This document shows positions 13,833 to 23,434 of a stretch of DNA of 64,000 bases, one piece after another (positions within the stretch are counted from its first letter, which is position 1; every line of letters begins with the position of its first letter). Position numbers and translations under genes: made by a program. This stretch comes from Gavia stellata. Lineage: Eukaryota; Chordata; Aves; Gaviiformes; Gaviidae. The notes below the pieces were generated by a model. That model saw nothing but the letters and a program-made list of their open reading frames with translations, had not been told where the DNA came from and made no database searches. The DNA is taken from positions 22,312,221 to 22,376,220 of the forward strand of contig NC_082610.1 of the NCBI RefSeq assembly GCF_030936135.1. Direction: 5' to 3'.

Positions 13833-14150
13833 GCCTCTCGATTGAAACCAGACCGTAGCAACACACAATCTTTTCAGGGACTAGTGACTAATGCTTCCTC
13901 TTCCAAAAATCTTTCTCCTAAGGTCTGTAACAAGCCTGAATGGAATAATGTGTCAAGTCCCTTCTCAAAGGTGCTTCTTCAGGGTATTTCGAGAGCAAAA
14001 CACGGACACATCAGGAAAGGCAATTCCACAATTTACCAAATTTCAGAGAGACTCAGCCCTTGTAGGAAACAAGCAGTTTGCCACTGTATCAAAGCTAGAA
14101 CTGCACCATCTAGTCCTACATACCTCTTACCACGGTTTTCTTTTGTTTAG
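13833..14150 (+). CDS. Possible exon or open frame, unknown gene
   Basis: After an acceptor-like GCTCTTTAG the plus strand stays open to a TAG at 14148-14150. The peptide is Ser/Asn/Lys-rich (for example SSSKNLSPKVCNKPEWNNV), more like a disordered protein region than a folded domain. A GT at 13965 could end the exon early. I do not recognise it. It lies just upstream of, and in opposite orientation to, the protocadherin-15 exon. Confidence 0.22.
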   Translation, partial: ASRLKPDRSNTQSFQGLVTNASSSKNLSPKVCNKPEWNNVSSPFSKVLLQGISRAKHGHIRKGNSTIYQISERLSPCRKQAVCHCIKARTAPSSPTYLLPRFSFV

Positions 14151-14249
14151 CACATAAAATGTGGCATAAAGCGTACGTGACCTTTCTAGTTACAGTTCTC
14201 AACTGTGTCCACAGAAAAAGACGACAGTCGCTTGCAAAATAAACGTATA

Positions 14250-14400
14250 AAAATAAAATGTATTTTATAACTATATATATGCATTTTACAATATATATAA
14301 TATAATAATGGATTTTATATACATTTTATATCTATTAAAAATATATATATAATAAAAATAACATAAAAAATAAACATATAAAACTCGCAAAAAATCAAGA
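14250..14400. repeat. AT-rich low-complexity block
   Basis: This stretch is almost pure A/T with TATATA and AATAAAA runs. It directly abuts the donor side of the protocadherin-15 exon, so it is intronic relative to that exon. Confidence 0.8.
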
Positions 14401-14408
14401 GGACTTAC

Positions 14409-14567
14409 AGGATCAGTCAGTTCTGGCAAGCTCGCTTGGTAGGTGAGAGGTCTACAGTCACAAGTATTATTCACCAAGACACAGGGAAGAAACATTGGTC
14501 CCACATCGTCCCCATCGAGCACATCTACTGTCAGGCTGGTTGTACTTGTCCTTCGCTCATTAAGATT
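14409..14567 (-). CDS. PCDH15: Protocadherin-15 exon (single exon, partial gene)
   Basis: The minus strand encodes 53 codons beginning [20 protein letters not shown] and running through [12 protein letters not shown] and [13 protein letters not shown], which I recognise as an ectodomain segment of protocadherin-15, the hair-cell tip-link cadherin. The exon is intact: acceptor GAGGACAG before AAT, donor GATCCT|GTAAGT after it, and 159 bases divisible by three. One Cys (in NNTCDC) stands where I remember Arg in vertebrate PCDH15. No other PCDH15 exon was found. PCDH15 introns are very long, so either a long intron or an isolated transplanted fragment would fit. Confidence 0.85.
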
Positions 14568-17511
14568 CTGTCCTCAGTCCTGTGGAGCAAACGAGTTACA
14601 TCTGGTGAGACTTTCTGAACTCAGAATCTACAAAAAAGTTTGAAGTTAAAGCGAAGGGCAAAACATATAAGCACCATAATTATCCAGGTTCTAGGAAATA
14701 GCTAATTACAGAAACTTCCGCCTCCAAGCTACAGCCTTTAATTTCATAAAGGCTCAGAAATACAATTAAGAGGTAAAAATTTACCTCTTGAATTAAGAAA
14801 TGGTGTGAGACATCTATTACTCAGAAATAATACAGTTTTGAGAAATTAATTCTCAGGAAATGTGTGAGATGAAGATACATGTCTTGTTAAATATATATAA
14901 AAATGGAGCGTATTTGTATGACATAGAGAGTCCCTCGTGCCTTACTTAAAATCTGAAATGTACTCTTATGCTGCCTTGTGTAGCTCTACCGGATCCTATC
15001 TGTAAGTAAAAGGACTTTCACTTACAGAAGCATAAGCAGTAACAGCTACTTTTCTAATTGGCAGTGGGAAGGCCATGGACTGTAATGCTCAATCCACCTC
15101 TGCATGCCACATTTTAGGAAAGATTTAGCACCTCCTTCCCCGCCTCCCCCCCCCAAAAAAAATAACCAGCCAGAGGACAGCAATGAGATTGATCTAAGAT
15201 CTCCAAACTGTACTCCATGTGGAAAGCTGATTTGTCTAGAGAATGAGTTATACTGCTCATGGTTTAAAGGTTGAAGAACACTTCTGTCCACAATAAAGCA
15301 GCTACAATGCTGCATCCCAAAAAAGTCTCCATGCTGCGTGACAGGTTCTTTTCAATCTATCATGGTTTCACTTTTTTTGTTTGTTTGTTTGTTTTGGGTT
15401 TTTTTAACTCTTTGGGTACACAAGACACCATTGACTACTGCAACTTCTTTATTGTCTCTTTTTTCTCTTTCCAGGTGGTACAGAATAAAACTATACTTTC
15501 CTGAATTGTGGGAACCACCCGGATTATTTTTATATGCTGAACAATGTACACGCTATCAACAGTTCACCGTTCCTTTCTTTCTTCTTTTGTTATCATAGCA
15601 AAAAACCAGCATGACTCTCCAATACTTTTTTTTTAAATAGTCAAAAATATTTCCATTTTCATGAAGCAACTGTTGTGATAGCTTTTCTTTACAAAAAGAA
15701 AATCTTGCGGAGGGAGTATGGGCCATTAGCTAAGTCTTGCCCTCCTATCCGAGGATAACACTGACAGAAAAAAGCAATTTTTTTTAAGTATTTATGCTGT
15801 TTAATATCGTCATCTGCGTAAGACGAATAGGTCATTGCTCTGAATCAGACTGGGTACTTATATTTTTTTCCCTATTTTGGAGTCCACTCAGTTCTTGGAA
15901 CCCCTTTACCTTTACAGTTACTAAATACGTGAATTTCTGAATTCAGTTTTCTTCATGGGCAATGATGAAAAACAGTAACAGCTACAAGGAGCAGCCTTCA
16001 TCATCAACCAATCTTTTCTACATTCCCCCAATATGTGCTCTTGAGTAATACTGGGTCAAAGCACAGATACAGAGTTATTGATTTCATAAGAAAACACATG
16101 GCCTTGCAAGACATTTCCATCATGCAAGCTGCCCTATGATAAAAAAACACGATACAGAGGCTATCAGCACAGCTCTAGTCCCAAACCCAGTACCACAAAG
16201 GTGACAATTTACTGTCTAAGGACATATATTCAAAGGAACGAACAAATTAAGATGAGATTGCTTTGTTGTACTGCCACCATGGATCCCAAGCTGTGCCTTC
16301 ACCAGTTGCTCCCGCAGCGTGACAGACTTCCCTCCTCACGCGAGGGGTTCGCACTGCTGCACGCCATGCCCTTCTCTTGAAAAACACGACCTGCTCAACT
16401 ACCCCAGTTACTTTGCTAGGAGTGCTGTGTCTCATGAAACTCACAGCTCTGACATCAAAGGAAAAGAGCAGAATAAATGCAGAATAAATTATTGATAAAA
16501 CAACAAGGCAAATCAGTTCTGAGCCTTCACGTATTCCTTTTCAAGAGATCAGCAAGTTACGTTACCCGGGTAAAACGACTTGTTCCAACAGCCGTAACTG
16601 TGTGGGCCAGGAAGCATCTTTAAATATATCTGAGTGCGAGAAGCACTGAGACAGCCCCGGAGCCTGTCTTCTATTGGGGGAATGCTGAACATGCCACAAA
16701 ATATGTAGGGAAGTGGATTGTAAAATGTATTTACAATTCTGTATCAGAAGGATGACAGTAATATAAATGCGTGAATTCAGGAGCAAGCTATCTAAAGTTG
16801 CTTCAGAGCATTCTCATTTTCCCACAAACGAAGTAGTGTCACAACAGAGGTAAACAACAGAGGAGAAGTTTTCGTTTCGGCTATTGTCGGAAGGACAAAA
16901 AGGGAAAAAAGCTTTCACAGCCTTCAAGGGCACCAAAAAACTTCCCTGATGACAGATACATAAGATACAGTTTAAACATCACTCTTCTCCGTATGCATTA
17001 TCCACTGCCAGCCACTCTATCAAAACCTCCACATACGCTTGCAAGACAACTTGAAAGAAAAATCATACCTTCATAGAAAAATGCATTTCAAACCTGAAGG
17101 ATACAACTAAATTATATCCATTAAACTCGTTTGAGATCAAATTAGCATCGCTAGATTTGTTAGAAAATGAACACTTAGTGACACCAGAAGGCACTTTTCT
17201 GCATGGGCTGTACTATGAATTTGCAACTTGCTCCTTGTGCCAAAAAGGTTGTCTTGTTACACACACTGAGCAAGCTTTTTTAACCAGTAATAATATGTCT
17301 AAGCTTTCAGCAACCCAGATAAATCTTAAATAAGATCTTCAGGAGAAGAGTATTATCAGACCTGGTAGTTCAGCGAGACTTTTCCTTTCCTTTGAAAAAT
17401 CTCAATCTCTAAACTAAACCCCCCCTAAATCAGTGGCACAAATGGTCGTTAAGAGAGCTATACTTACATTTGCTTGAACAATGACAAAATAATGTGTCTT
17501 TTCTTCGTAAT
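14568..17511. other. Non-coding stretch
   Basis: No supported gene was found. The G-poor sequence has scattered T-rich runs, such as the TTTG repeat near 15375-15396. The short open frames on both strands lack splice borders or a protein-like composition. Confidence 0.5.
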
Positions 17512-17763
17512 TTAGTCTTTCCCATAGAATACTGCTCCAGACAAAGTGAGAGGAATATCAAAGGTGCTGCTGGAAGTCTGAAAAAGTTAAAACAGTACGA
17601 TAAAATTGAACATGCTTCGAAGTTAAAACATGTTTCAGATAGGACACAACGAGATGATCGATTGGATGGCACACCAAAATTGCATATGCTTTCCACATTA
17701 GAGATTTTAAAGTCTTCTATGTTTTCTCCCCGCCCAATTTACTCTTTAAGAACCCCACAATAA
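17512..17763 (+). CDS. Possible terminal coding exon, unknown gene
   Basis: After an acceptor-like TCGTAATTTAG the plus strand is open for about 84 codons to a TAA. The peptide is basic and helix-prone (SLKKLKQYDKIEHASKLKHV), followed by TPKLHMLSTLEILKSSMF and a Pro/Arg-containing tail. A second acceptor, CCCATAG, a few bases further would keep the same frame. Composition suggests real coding sequence, but I do not recognise the protein and no AATAAA follows closely. Together with 11113-11189 it may mark an unidentified plus-strand gene. Confidence 0.28.
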   Translation, partial: LVFPIEYCSRQSERNIKGAAGSLKKLKQYDKIEHASKLKHVSDRTQRDDRLDGTPKLHMLSTLEILKSSMFSPRPIYSLRTPQ

Positions 17764-18159
17764 ATAATCTGTACGTAACAGAATTCTGATTCTTTGCATA
17801 TACATTATTACTTCCAACCACAAACTGAAGTCTAACTATCCTGCTTCTTGCAGATTTGCCATGCTGAATTAGCAGCGGTGTGTTCAGAAAAGCTTTCTCT
17901 ATTTGTCAGCTGAGAGTTCAGGTCTTCTGTTTCTACGGTTTGGCGTGCCTTCATCTATTTTTTCCCACTATTGTAGAAAGTATCAAGTATTAGAGATTAA
18001 GAAATCCACGTCACTGTACTTACCTTCTCTTTATTCTGGCTTTCAAGAGGGCAAGGAAGTAGTAAACATGCGGAGAACATTAAAGCTACACGCATAGGTG
18101 CCAGTTCACAGTGGCAGTTATGCACTTGTTCATAAGGTAGTAAATTCAGATTTCACAGT

Positions 18160-18540
18160 GCCCCGCCAGCGAGTAGGCTGGGGGTGCACAAGAAGCTGGG
18201 GGGGTACACACGGTTGGGACAGCTGACCCCAACTGACCAAAGGGATTTTCCATACCATAGGATGTCGTGCTCAGCAATAAAACTGGGGGGGAGGGTGGCA
18301 GGGGGGCCACTGCTCTGGGTCTGGCTGAGCATCGGTCAGTTGGTGGGGAGCAATTCTTTTCATTTGCATCACTTGTTTTTCTTGGGTTTTATTTTCCTCT
18401 CTCTGTTGTTTGGGGGTTTTTTTCCTTAGGTTTTTTTTTTTTTTAATTTCTTTTTATTTATTAAACTTTTTATCTCAACTCACAAGTTTCTTTCTCACTT
18501 TTACCCTTCTGATTCTCAACCCCATCGCACCAGATTTTGT
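18160..18540 (+). mobile_element. ERVL-type long terminal repeat, partial
   Basis: The run GGGACAGCTGACCCCAACTG and the following CCAAAGGGATTTTCCATACC, the GAGCATCGGTCAGTTGGTGG motif, the ATTAAACTTTTTATCTCAAC region and the TTTACCCTTCTGATTCTC end are all familiar from solo LTRs of avian ERVL-class elements. The outer end after CCCCATCGCACCAG is missing, so it is truncated at its 3' side. I saw no internal retroviral sequence next to it. It is probably an old solo LTR remnant in plus orientation. Confidence 0.7.
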
Positions 18541-19522
18541 TATTACCATCCTGCTAATGACACAATAGATCCTGCCAAACCTACAACCTGCAAAATGTGA
18601 AGACCAACTTAGGCAAGACACGTTCCAGAAATTACAGTCAGCACAGGGAACCAGATGTATCTATCTTGTTCTGTCCTTGCCAGAACTGCTGGGTGACCTG
18701 TCATCAGCCCCAGTGACTAACAGCAAGCAACAATCTCTAATCTGCCTTAGCTGAGATGCAGCTCCTAGGAAAACAGCTCTTTCAGAAAGTCACGCCTTGT
18801 GATTTTGGGAAAGTGTTTCAAGGAAATGTTTTTAACACTCTAGAATGGTAAGACTAAGCATGGGAATCTCACTCCAAGTTCTAGCTCTGTCACAAATTAC
18901 CTTTTTCTTTTTTTCTTTTCACCAGAAGCATGGCACTTCTTTCTGAATGCAAGATGAGTTACATGGGCTACACAGACAGCCCAATGAAAACTGAGAAATG
19001 AGTAATTCCCACCCCCTTCCTTGGCACTCCAACACTCCTTTCACACTCTCTTCCCTGCCCGCAGGCAGGCCTTACGCAGTCTGCGCAACACGTACAAGAG
19101 GATGACTCCACCAGATATTGCCCAAATCATCTCCTATTTGAGTTTGATCAGCTCAGCTGCTGCCACAGCCTTTTCTGGCCTTACATGCAGTCTTGCCCCA
19201 TTCTGGCCCTCTCAGAAAGCTCCTACAGGGATTATCTCACTCGCTGCCTTAATCACAACTGACAGTCTCCTTAAAACCCTCAAGTTGTTTCCGTCACTTC
19301 GCACATACAGTTAATACGGCCTCTCCTGGCTCCAGTAAAACCATCCACCCTCTGTACCCCCATTTCCCAAAAGCCGGCAGCACAGCGTCGGTGGGGGGAA
19401 AGGCACATATCAGAACCTGGGGCTGAGAGAGAGGCACCAACATCTGCCAAAGGGAGCTGCCTCCAACCAGGGCCGCTCCCCACCGAATTCTCTGACAACA
19501 AAGCCCCGGTGCATGGTCTCAC
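18541..19522. other. Non-coding stretch between LTR and CpG island
   Basis: No gene or repeat family was recognised. The GC content rises toward the CpG island after about 19300. Confidence 0.5.
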
Positions 19523-19743
19523 CAGGAGCGAGAAACAGCTTCCACGTCTGGAAAGCCCCCTTTATGAAAGGCTGTCAACAGCGATGGGGTTGTCCATGAG
19601 CATGAGACCCGCTTCAAGGCCTGGGGACAGCAAAGGCACCCGGTCTGTCCCCACCAGAGCACGCCTGCTCCACAGCTTGGAGCCGCCCCTCGGCGAGGAG
19701 GCAACTCTGCCCTCCCCTGGCCTGCCGACAGGCAACACTCACC
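19523..19743 (-). ncRNA. Candidate spliced minus-strand transcript leaving the CpG island
   Basis: On the minus strand a donor (CTGGAG|GTGAGTG) closes an exon at 19743. A 122-base intron ends in CTGTCCCCAG, and a 98-base exon (19620-19523) follows with its own donor, CTCCTG|GTGAGACC. Three consistent splice signals close together next to a CpG island suggest a real transcript. The joined frame can be read for about 40 codons, but I recognise no protein, so it may be non-coding or the 5' end of an unknown gene. Confidence 0.35.
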
Positions 19744-20730
19744 TCCAGCTGTCCGGGCTCCAGCTGGGGACCCCCGGGGCAGCAGCAGGAACCGCTCTGA
19801 CCCTGGCTGTGGGGCTGAGCACTCGGGCCCAGGGCTGGCGAGGGCCCCGCCCTCCCCTCCTCCTCCTCAGCCTGCTCAGCCTCTGCCCCCTCCGGCCCCG
19901 CCTCAGGCTGCCTGGGGCTGACAGGCTGCCGCCAGCTCCGCTGATTGGCTCAGCCACGGCCAATGGCGTGGCTGTTGTTGGGTGGGCACAGGCAGCCCGG
20001 GCTCCTCGCCGAGCTGCCCCGTGCCTGCTGCCCCGCTGTGCTGCAGCGCAGTGCTCAGCCGGCCGGGACGCCGGGCCTGGGGGAGAGGGCCTTCGAGCAG
20101 GGCCCTTCGAGCAGGGCCCTTCGAGCAGGGCCCTTGCACCGGGGGCTGTTCGCTCCGCAGCACGAGGCGCGTGCACAGCTCTGCCCTCCCTGTCCCTGAG
20201 TGCTCTCAGGGGTCTGGGCCTGCTCGGGGAGGGGAGAGGGAGCGGGGCAGGAGGGGCGCTCCCTTGGATCTGCTCTGGCGTGGTCAGTCTCTCCAGAAAA
20301 GCAGGTGTGCCTGTGCTGCCAGCCACAGCCCTGGGCAGGAGGAGCTGCGTGATGGGAGCCTCTCGCATCGGCCAGGCCGGCACCTGGCAGGAGGCAGGGC
20401 TCTGCGCTGAGCCCAGGGCCTTCCTCAGGCCTCGCCTTCCTCTGGGCAATGAGGAGGAGAGACACCCCGTCCTGGCGCGGCCCAGGACATCCTCCTGTGG
20501 CCAGAAGGAAGGACAGAGCCCCCGTCGCTCTCCCCGCGGGGACTGGCCGCTGTCCTTCGCTTCTGTTCCCGAAGCTCCCCCGTGCTGGCAGGCCCCACAG
20601 AACTTCAGGGCCAAGCAAATGCCGGAGCGCTGGGGGCTCCTGGGGCTCAGGGCAGGTTTGGGCATCTCCGAAGCCAAGGTGCGGCTGCCCCTTTGCTTCT
20701 GCGGATGCAGTTACTTGCTGCCCCCTTAGT
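19700..20730. promoter_or_regulatory. CpG island with paired CCAAT boxes
   Basis: About 1 kb of GC-rich, CpG-containing DNA stands out from the AT-rich spacer. At 19944-19948 an ATTGG and at 19960-19964 a CCAAT form an inverted pair 16 bases apart, a layout typical of NF-Y-bound promoters. Three perfect 14-base tandem units, TTCGAGCAGGGCCC, occupy 20092-20133. Long frames on both strands here (up to 406 codons) reflect the lack of stops in GC-rich DNA and are not annotated as genes. Confidence 0.55.
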
Positions 20731-21615
20731 GGTCAAAACTGCTTCTCTTCATGGCACACGGACTGGACAGAAGCCACTTCCCTGTTAGTCTGAGAGGACT
20801 TCAGGGAAACGAGGAAGGCATGTATGAGGACAATGAAAAGGAGCTGCGTCAAGGTTTTTCTGCTGTTTCAGATCTGAACTCAGACATTTGTGTGCATCCC
20901 AGCACCAAGTCAGGTTTTCTTCCTCCAAGCTGCACAGCTTTTTGCCAGCGAAAGTGAGTTGGGCTGAGATGGTCTTTGGGATAACTCGGCTCCTTTCTTT
21001 TTTAATTGGGTGCCTACACTTCCCTTTTTTTCAGCAATTTCTTTCTCTCTCCCCCCCTTCCCCCCCTTCAGTTCCACCCTCTTTCAAAGGTAATTATGAT
21101 TTGACTTTCTGGACAGATCATCGCATAGGCAGACACAAGATATAAGTATGGGCTGGTCTATACCTTCAGAGCTGTAGGCTGAGCTATTCTACTCTACCTT
21201 TGAAGGCTAGATAGGTATGGGCTATGGGTAGAGTTACTCTTTGCCAGTTATTATTTCTTTTGGGGTCCTGTGACAGTGATGGTAAGGTCATCAGCCTGCA
21301 GCTCACTGAAAGAATTTTGATGGCGAATGCTGTTCTGTGTGTTTCATTTTCAATAATCATTGCATTGAGCTAGAATTATTTCTATGCCATTAGGTGATGG
21401 GAATCTTCTTGCACTCGTCTTCTGTTTCTGGATCGCGTCCTGACAGCCATTGTCATTCAGAGCTATCCCGTCTGTTCCCGAGAGGAGTGATGGCCACGAC
21501 ATGGAACAACTCCTGTGAGTAATGGCTTCACCAGTAGGCTTGGATTTAGTGAATCCCCATGGACAAAGGGATGTAGCAGGTGCTCCATCCAAGAATTTTG
21601 ATGTGCTGACACTCT
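20731..21615. other. Non-coding stretch
   Basis: No gene, RNA or known repeat was recognised. A pyrimidine-rich patch (C and T runs) lies at 21030-21075. Confidence 0.5.
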
Positions 21616-22233
21616 AGTGTGAATGTGGAGGTGTTTCTTCCTCCTCCTCCTCTTCCTTTTCCTCCTCCTCTGCTGGTTCTTCGTCATCATCATCGTCCTC
21701 CTCCTCCCATTCCTCTTACTCCTGTTCTTCCTCCTCCTCCTCCTTCCTCCTCCTCCATCCTTCTCCCTGCTTCTATTACCTTCTGTTTTTCTTCCTCCTC
21801 TTCCTGTTATGCAGTTATGCTGTTAACACTCCTCTTCCTTACCCTCATCCTCCTGTTCCTTCTGTTCTTTTTCTTCATTTTCTTCCTCTTATTCCTCCTC
21901 CTCTCTTCCTCTTTCTCTTCCCCCTCATCCTCCTATCCCCCCTCCTACTTTTTCTTCCTTCGCCTTCTCCTCCTCTTCTTATTGCTGTTCCTTTTCCTAT
22001 TTCTTCTCCTCCTGTTCCTCCTCCACCACCTCGTCTTCCACCGCTTGCTCATTTCTCATTTTTCTCCTCCTCCACCACATTCTGTTCCTTTTCATCCTCA
22101 TCCTATTTTTTCCTCCTCCTTATCCTCATCTTCCTTCATGTGTTCCTCCTTCTCTTTCTCCTTCAACTTTTCTTGCATTTTCTCCTCATCCATTTCCTTT
22201 TGTTTCTCCTCATCCTTTCCTTGCATTTTCTCC
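21616..22233 (+). repeat. Polypyrimidine tract of CCT/CTT units, 0.6 kb
   Basis: The plus strand is a degenerate mix of TCC, CTT and TTCC units with few purines for about 600 bases. It runs up to the first base of the 5'-truncated CR1. Such mirror-like purine/pyrimidine DNA can form triplexes. The open frames inside it have only Leu/Ser/Phe/Pro composition and are artefacts. Confidence 0.9.
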
Positions 22234-23243
22234 TGGCCAATTGTATGAGGTTCCACAAGGCCAAGTGCCGGGTCCTGCACTCAGGTCGTAACAACCCCAT
22301 GCAACGCTCCAGGCTTGGGGAAGAGTGGCTGGAAAGCTGCCCGGCAGAAAAGGACCTGGGGGTGTTGGTCGACAGCCGGCTGAATATGAGCCAGCAGTGT
22401 GCCCAGGTGGCCAAGAAGGCCAACGCCATCCTGGCCTGTATCAGAAATAGTGTGGCCAGCAGGAGTAGGGAGGTGATCGTGCCCCTGTACTCAGCGCTGG
22501 TGTGGCCGCATCTCAAATACTGTGTTCAGTTTTGGGCCCCTCACTCCAAGAAGGACATTGAGGTGCTGGAGCGTGTCCAGAGAAGGGTGACAGAGCTGGT
22601 GAGGGGTCTGGAGCACAAGTCTTGTGAGGAGCGGCTGAGGGAACTGGGGTTGTTTCGCCTGGAGAAGAGGAGGCTGAGGGGAGACCTCATGGCTCTCTAC
22701 AACTACCTGAAAGGGGGTTATGGTGAGGTGGGTCTTGGTCTCTTCTCCCATGTAACCAGCGATAGAATGAGAGGAAATGGCCTCAAGCTGCGCCAGGGGA
22801 GGTTTATACTGGAAAGCACAGGAGGTGTAAGTCTTTACAGACTATTTTTTCTCCTTCACGTATTCCCTTTAAATCATCTCTTCAACTCTTCCCAATAAGT
22901 ATGTAGCTTTCGAAGATAACAGCTTTATAACAGATTTGAAGAGGTGCTTTTCTCCAAAGCTTTTCTGCTGTTCATCTACATTAGGAAAAATGTCTTTCCT
23001 GAGAGAGTGGTGACACACTGGAATAAACTGCCCAGGGAAGTGGTGGAGTCACCCTCAGTGGAGGTGTTCAAGGAACGTGTGGACGTGGCATTGCGGGACA
23101 TGGCTTAATGGGCATGGCGGTGTGTGGTGTGTGTTGGGTTTTTTTGTTTGGTTGGTTTGGGGTTTTTTTTGTTGATGGTTGGACTTGATGATCTTACAGG
23201 TCTTTTCCAGCCTTGGTGATTCGGTGATTCTGTGTCTGTGTGA
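22234..23243 (+). mobile_element. CR1 LINE, 5'-truncated and split by a 166-bp insertion
   Basis: From 22234 to 22813 the sequence encodes the C-terminal part of the CR1 ORF2 reverse transcriptase, with landmarks such as [20 protein letters not shown] and [20 protein letters not shown]. The coding stretch breaks at 22814, is replaced by unrelated DNA, and the CR1 resumes at about 22980 with its ORF end, 3' UTR and terminal octamer-like repeat near 23218-23243. It starts directly after a long polypyrimidine tract. The element cannot move by itself: it lacks most of ORF2 and all of ORF1. Confidence 0.9.
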
Positions 23244-23434
23244 TTCATTGCTCCTGTAATAAAAGAGTAAGCAAGTGTACCTAATTCCTCCTAACATGGG
23301 CATGACCAGGGTTCCCCCCACAGCCAAGGCCTAAAACTCACCACGGGGCGAAAGTGCGGGTGGACGGAGGAGTGGGTGGGTGCAGAGGCCGGACGGGCGT
23401 GGAGGCAGAAGGGGTCTCCAGCAGAAGCTGAGGG
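23244..23434 (+). promoter_or_regulatory. Putative 5' flank or 5' UTR of the MROH-like gene
   Basis: Only about 190 bases separate the CR1 tail from the proposed start ATG at 23435, and the same arrangement is mirrored at 4526-4720. The proximal half is GC-rich (near 23338-23420). I see no clear TATA box. If the ATG is correct, either the promoter lies here or an upstream 5' UTR exon exists beyond the CR1. Confidence 0.3.

Noticed and set aside
19509-20729. A 406-codon plus-strand frame and a 312-codon minus-strand frame
   Set aside because: Both lie in a CpG island where stops are rare on both strands. Neither has recognisable domains, and splice signals on the minus strand cut through the frame.
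21619-22248. A 209-codon frame upstream of the CR1
   Set aside because: It is low-complexity Leu/Ser/Phe/Pro sequence encoded by the polypyrimidine tract.
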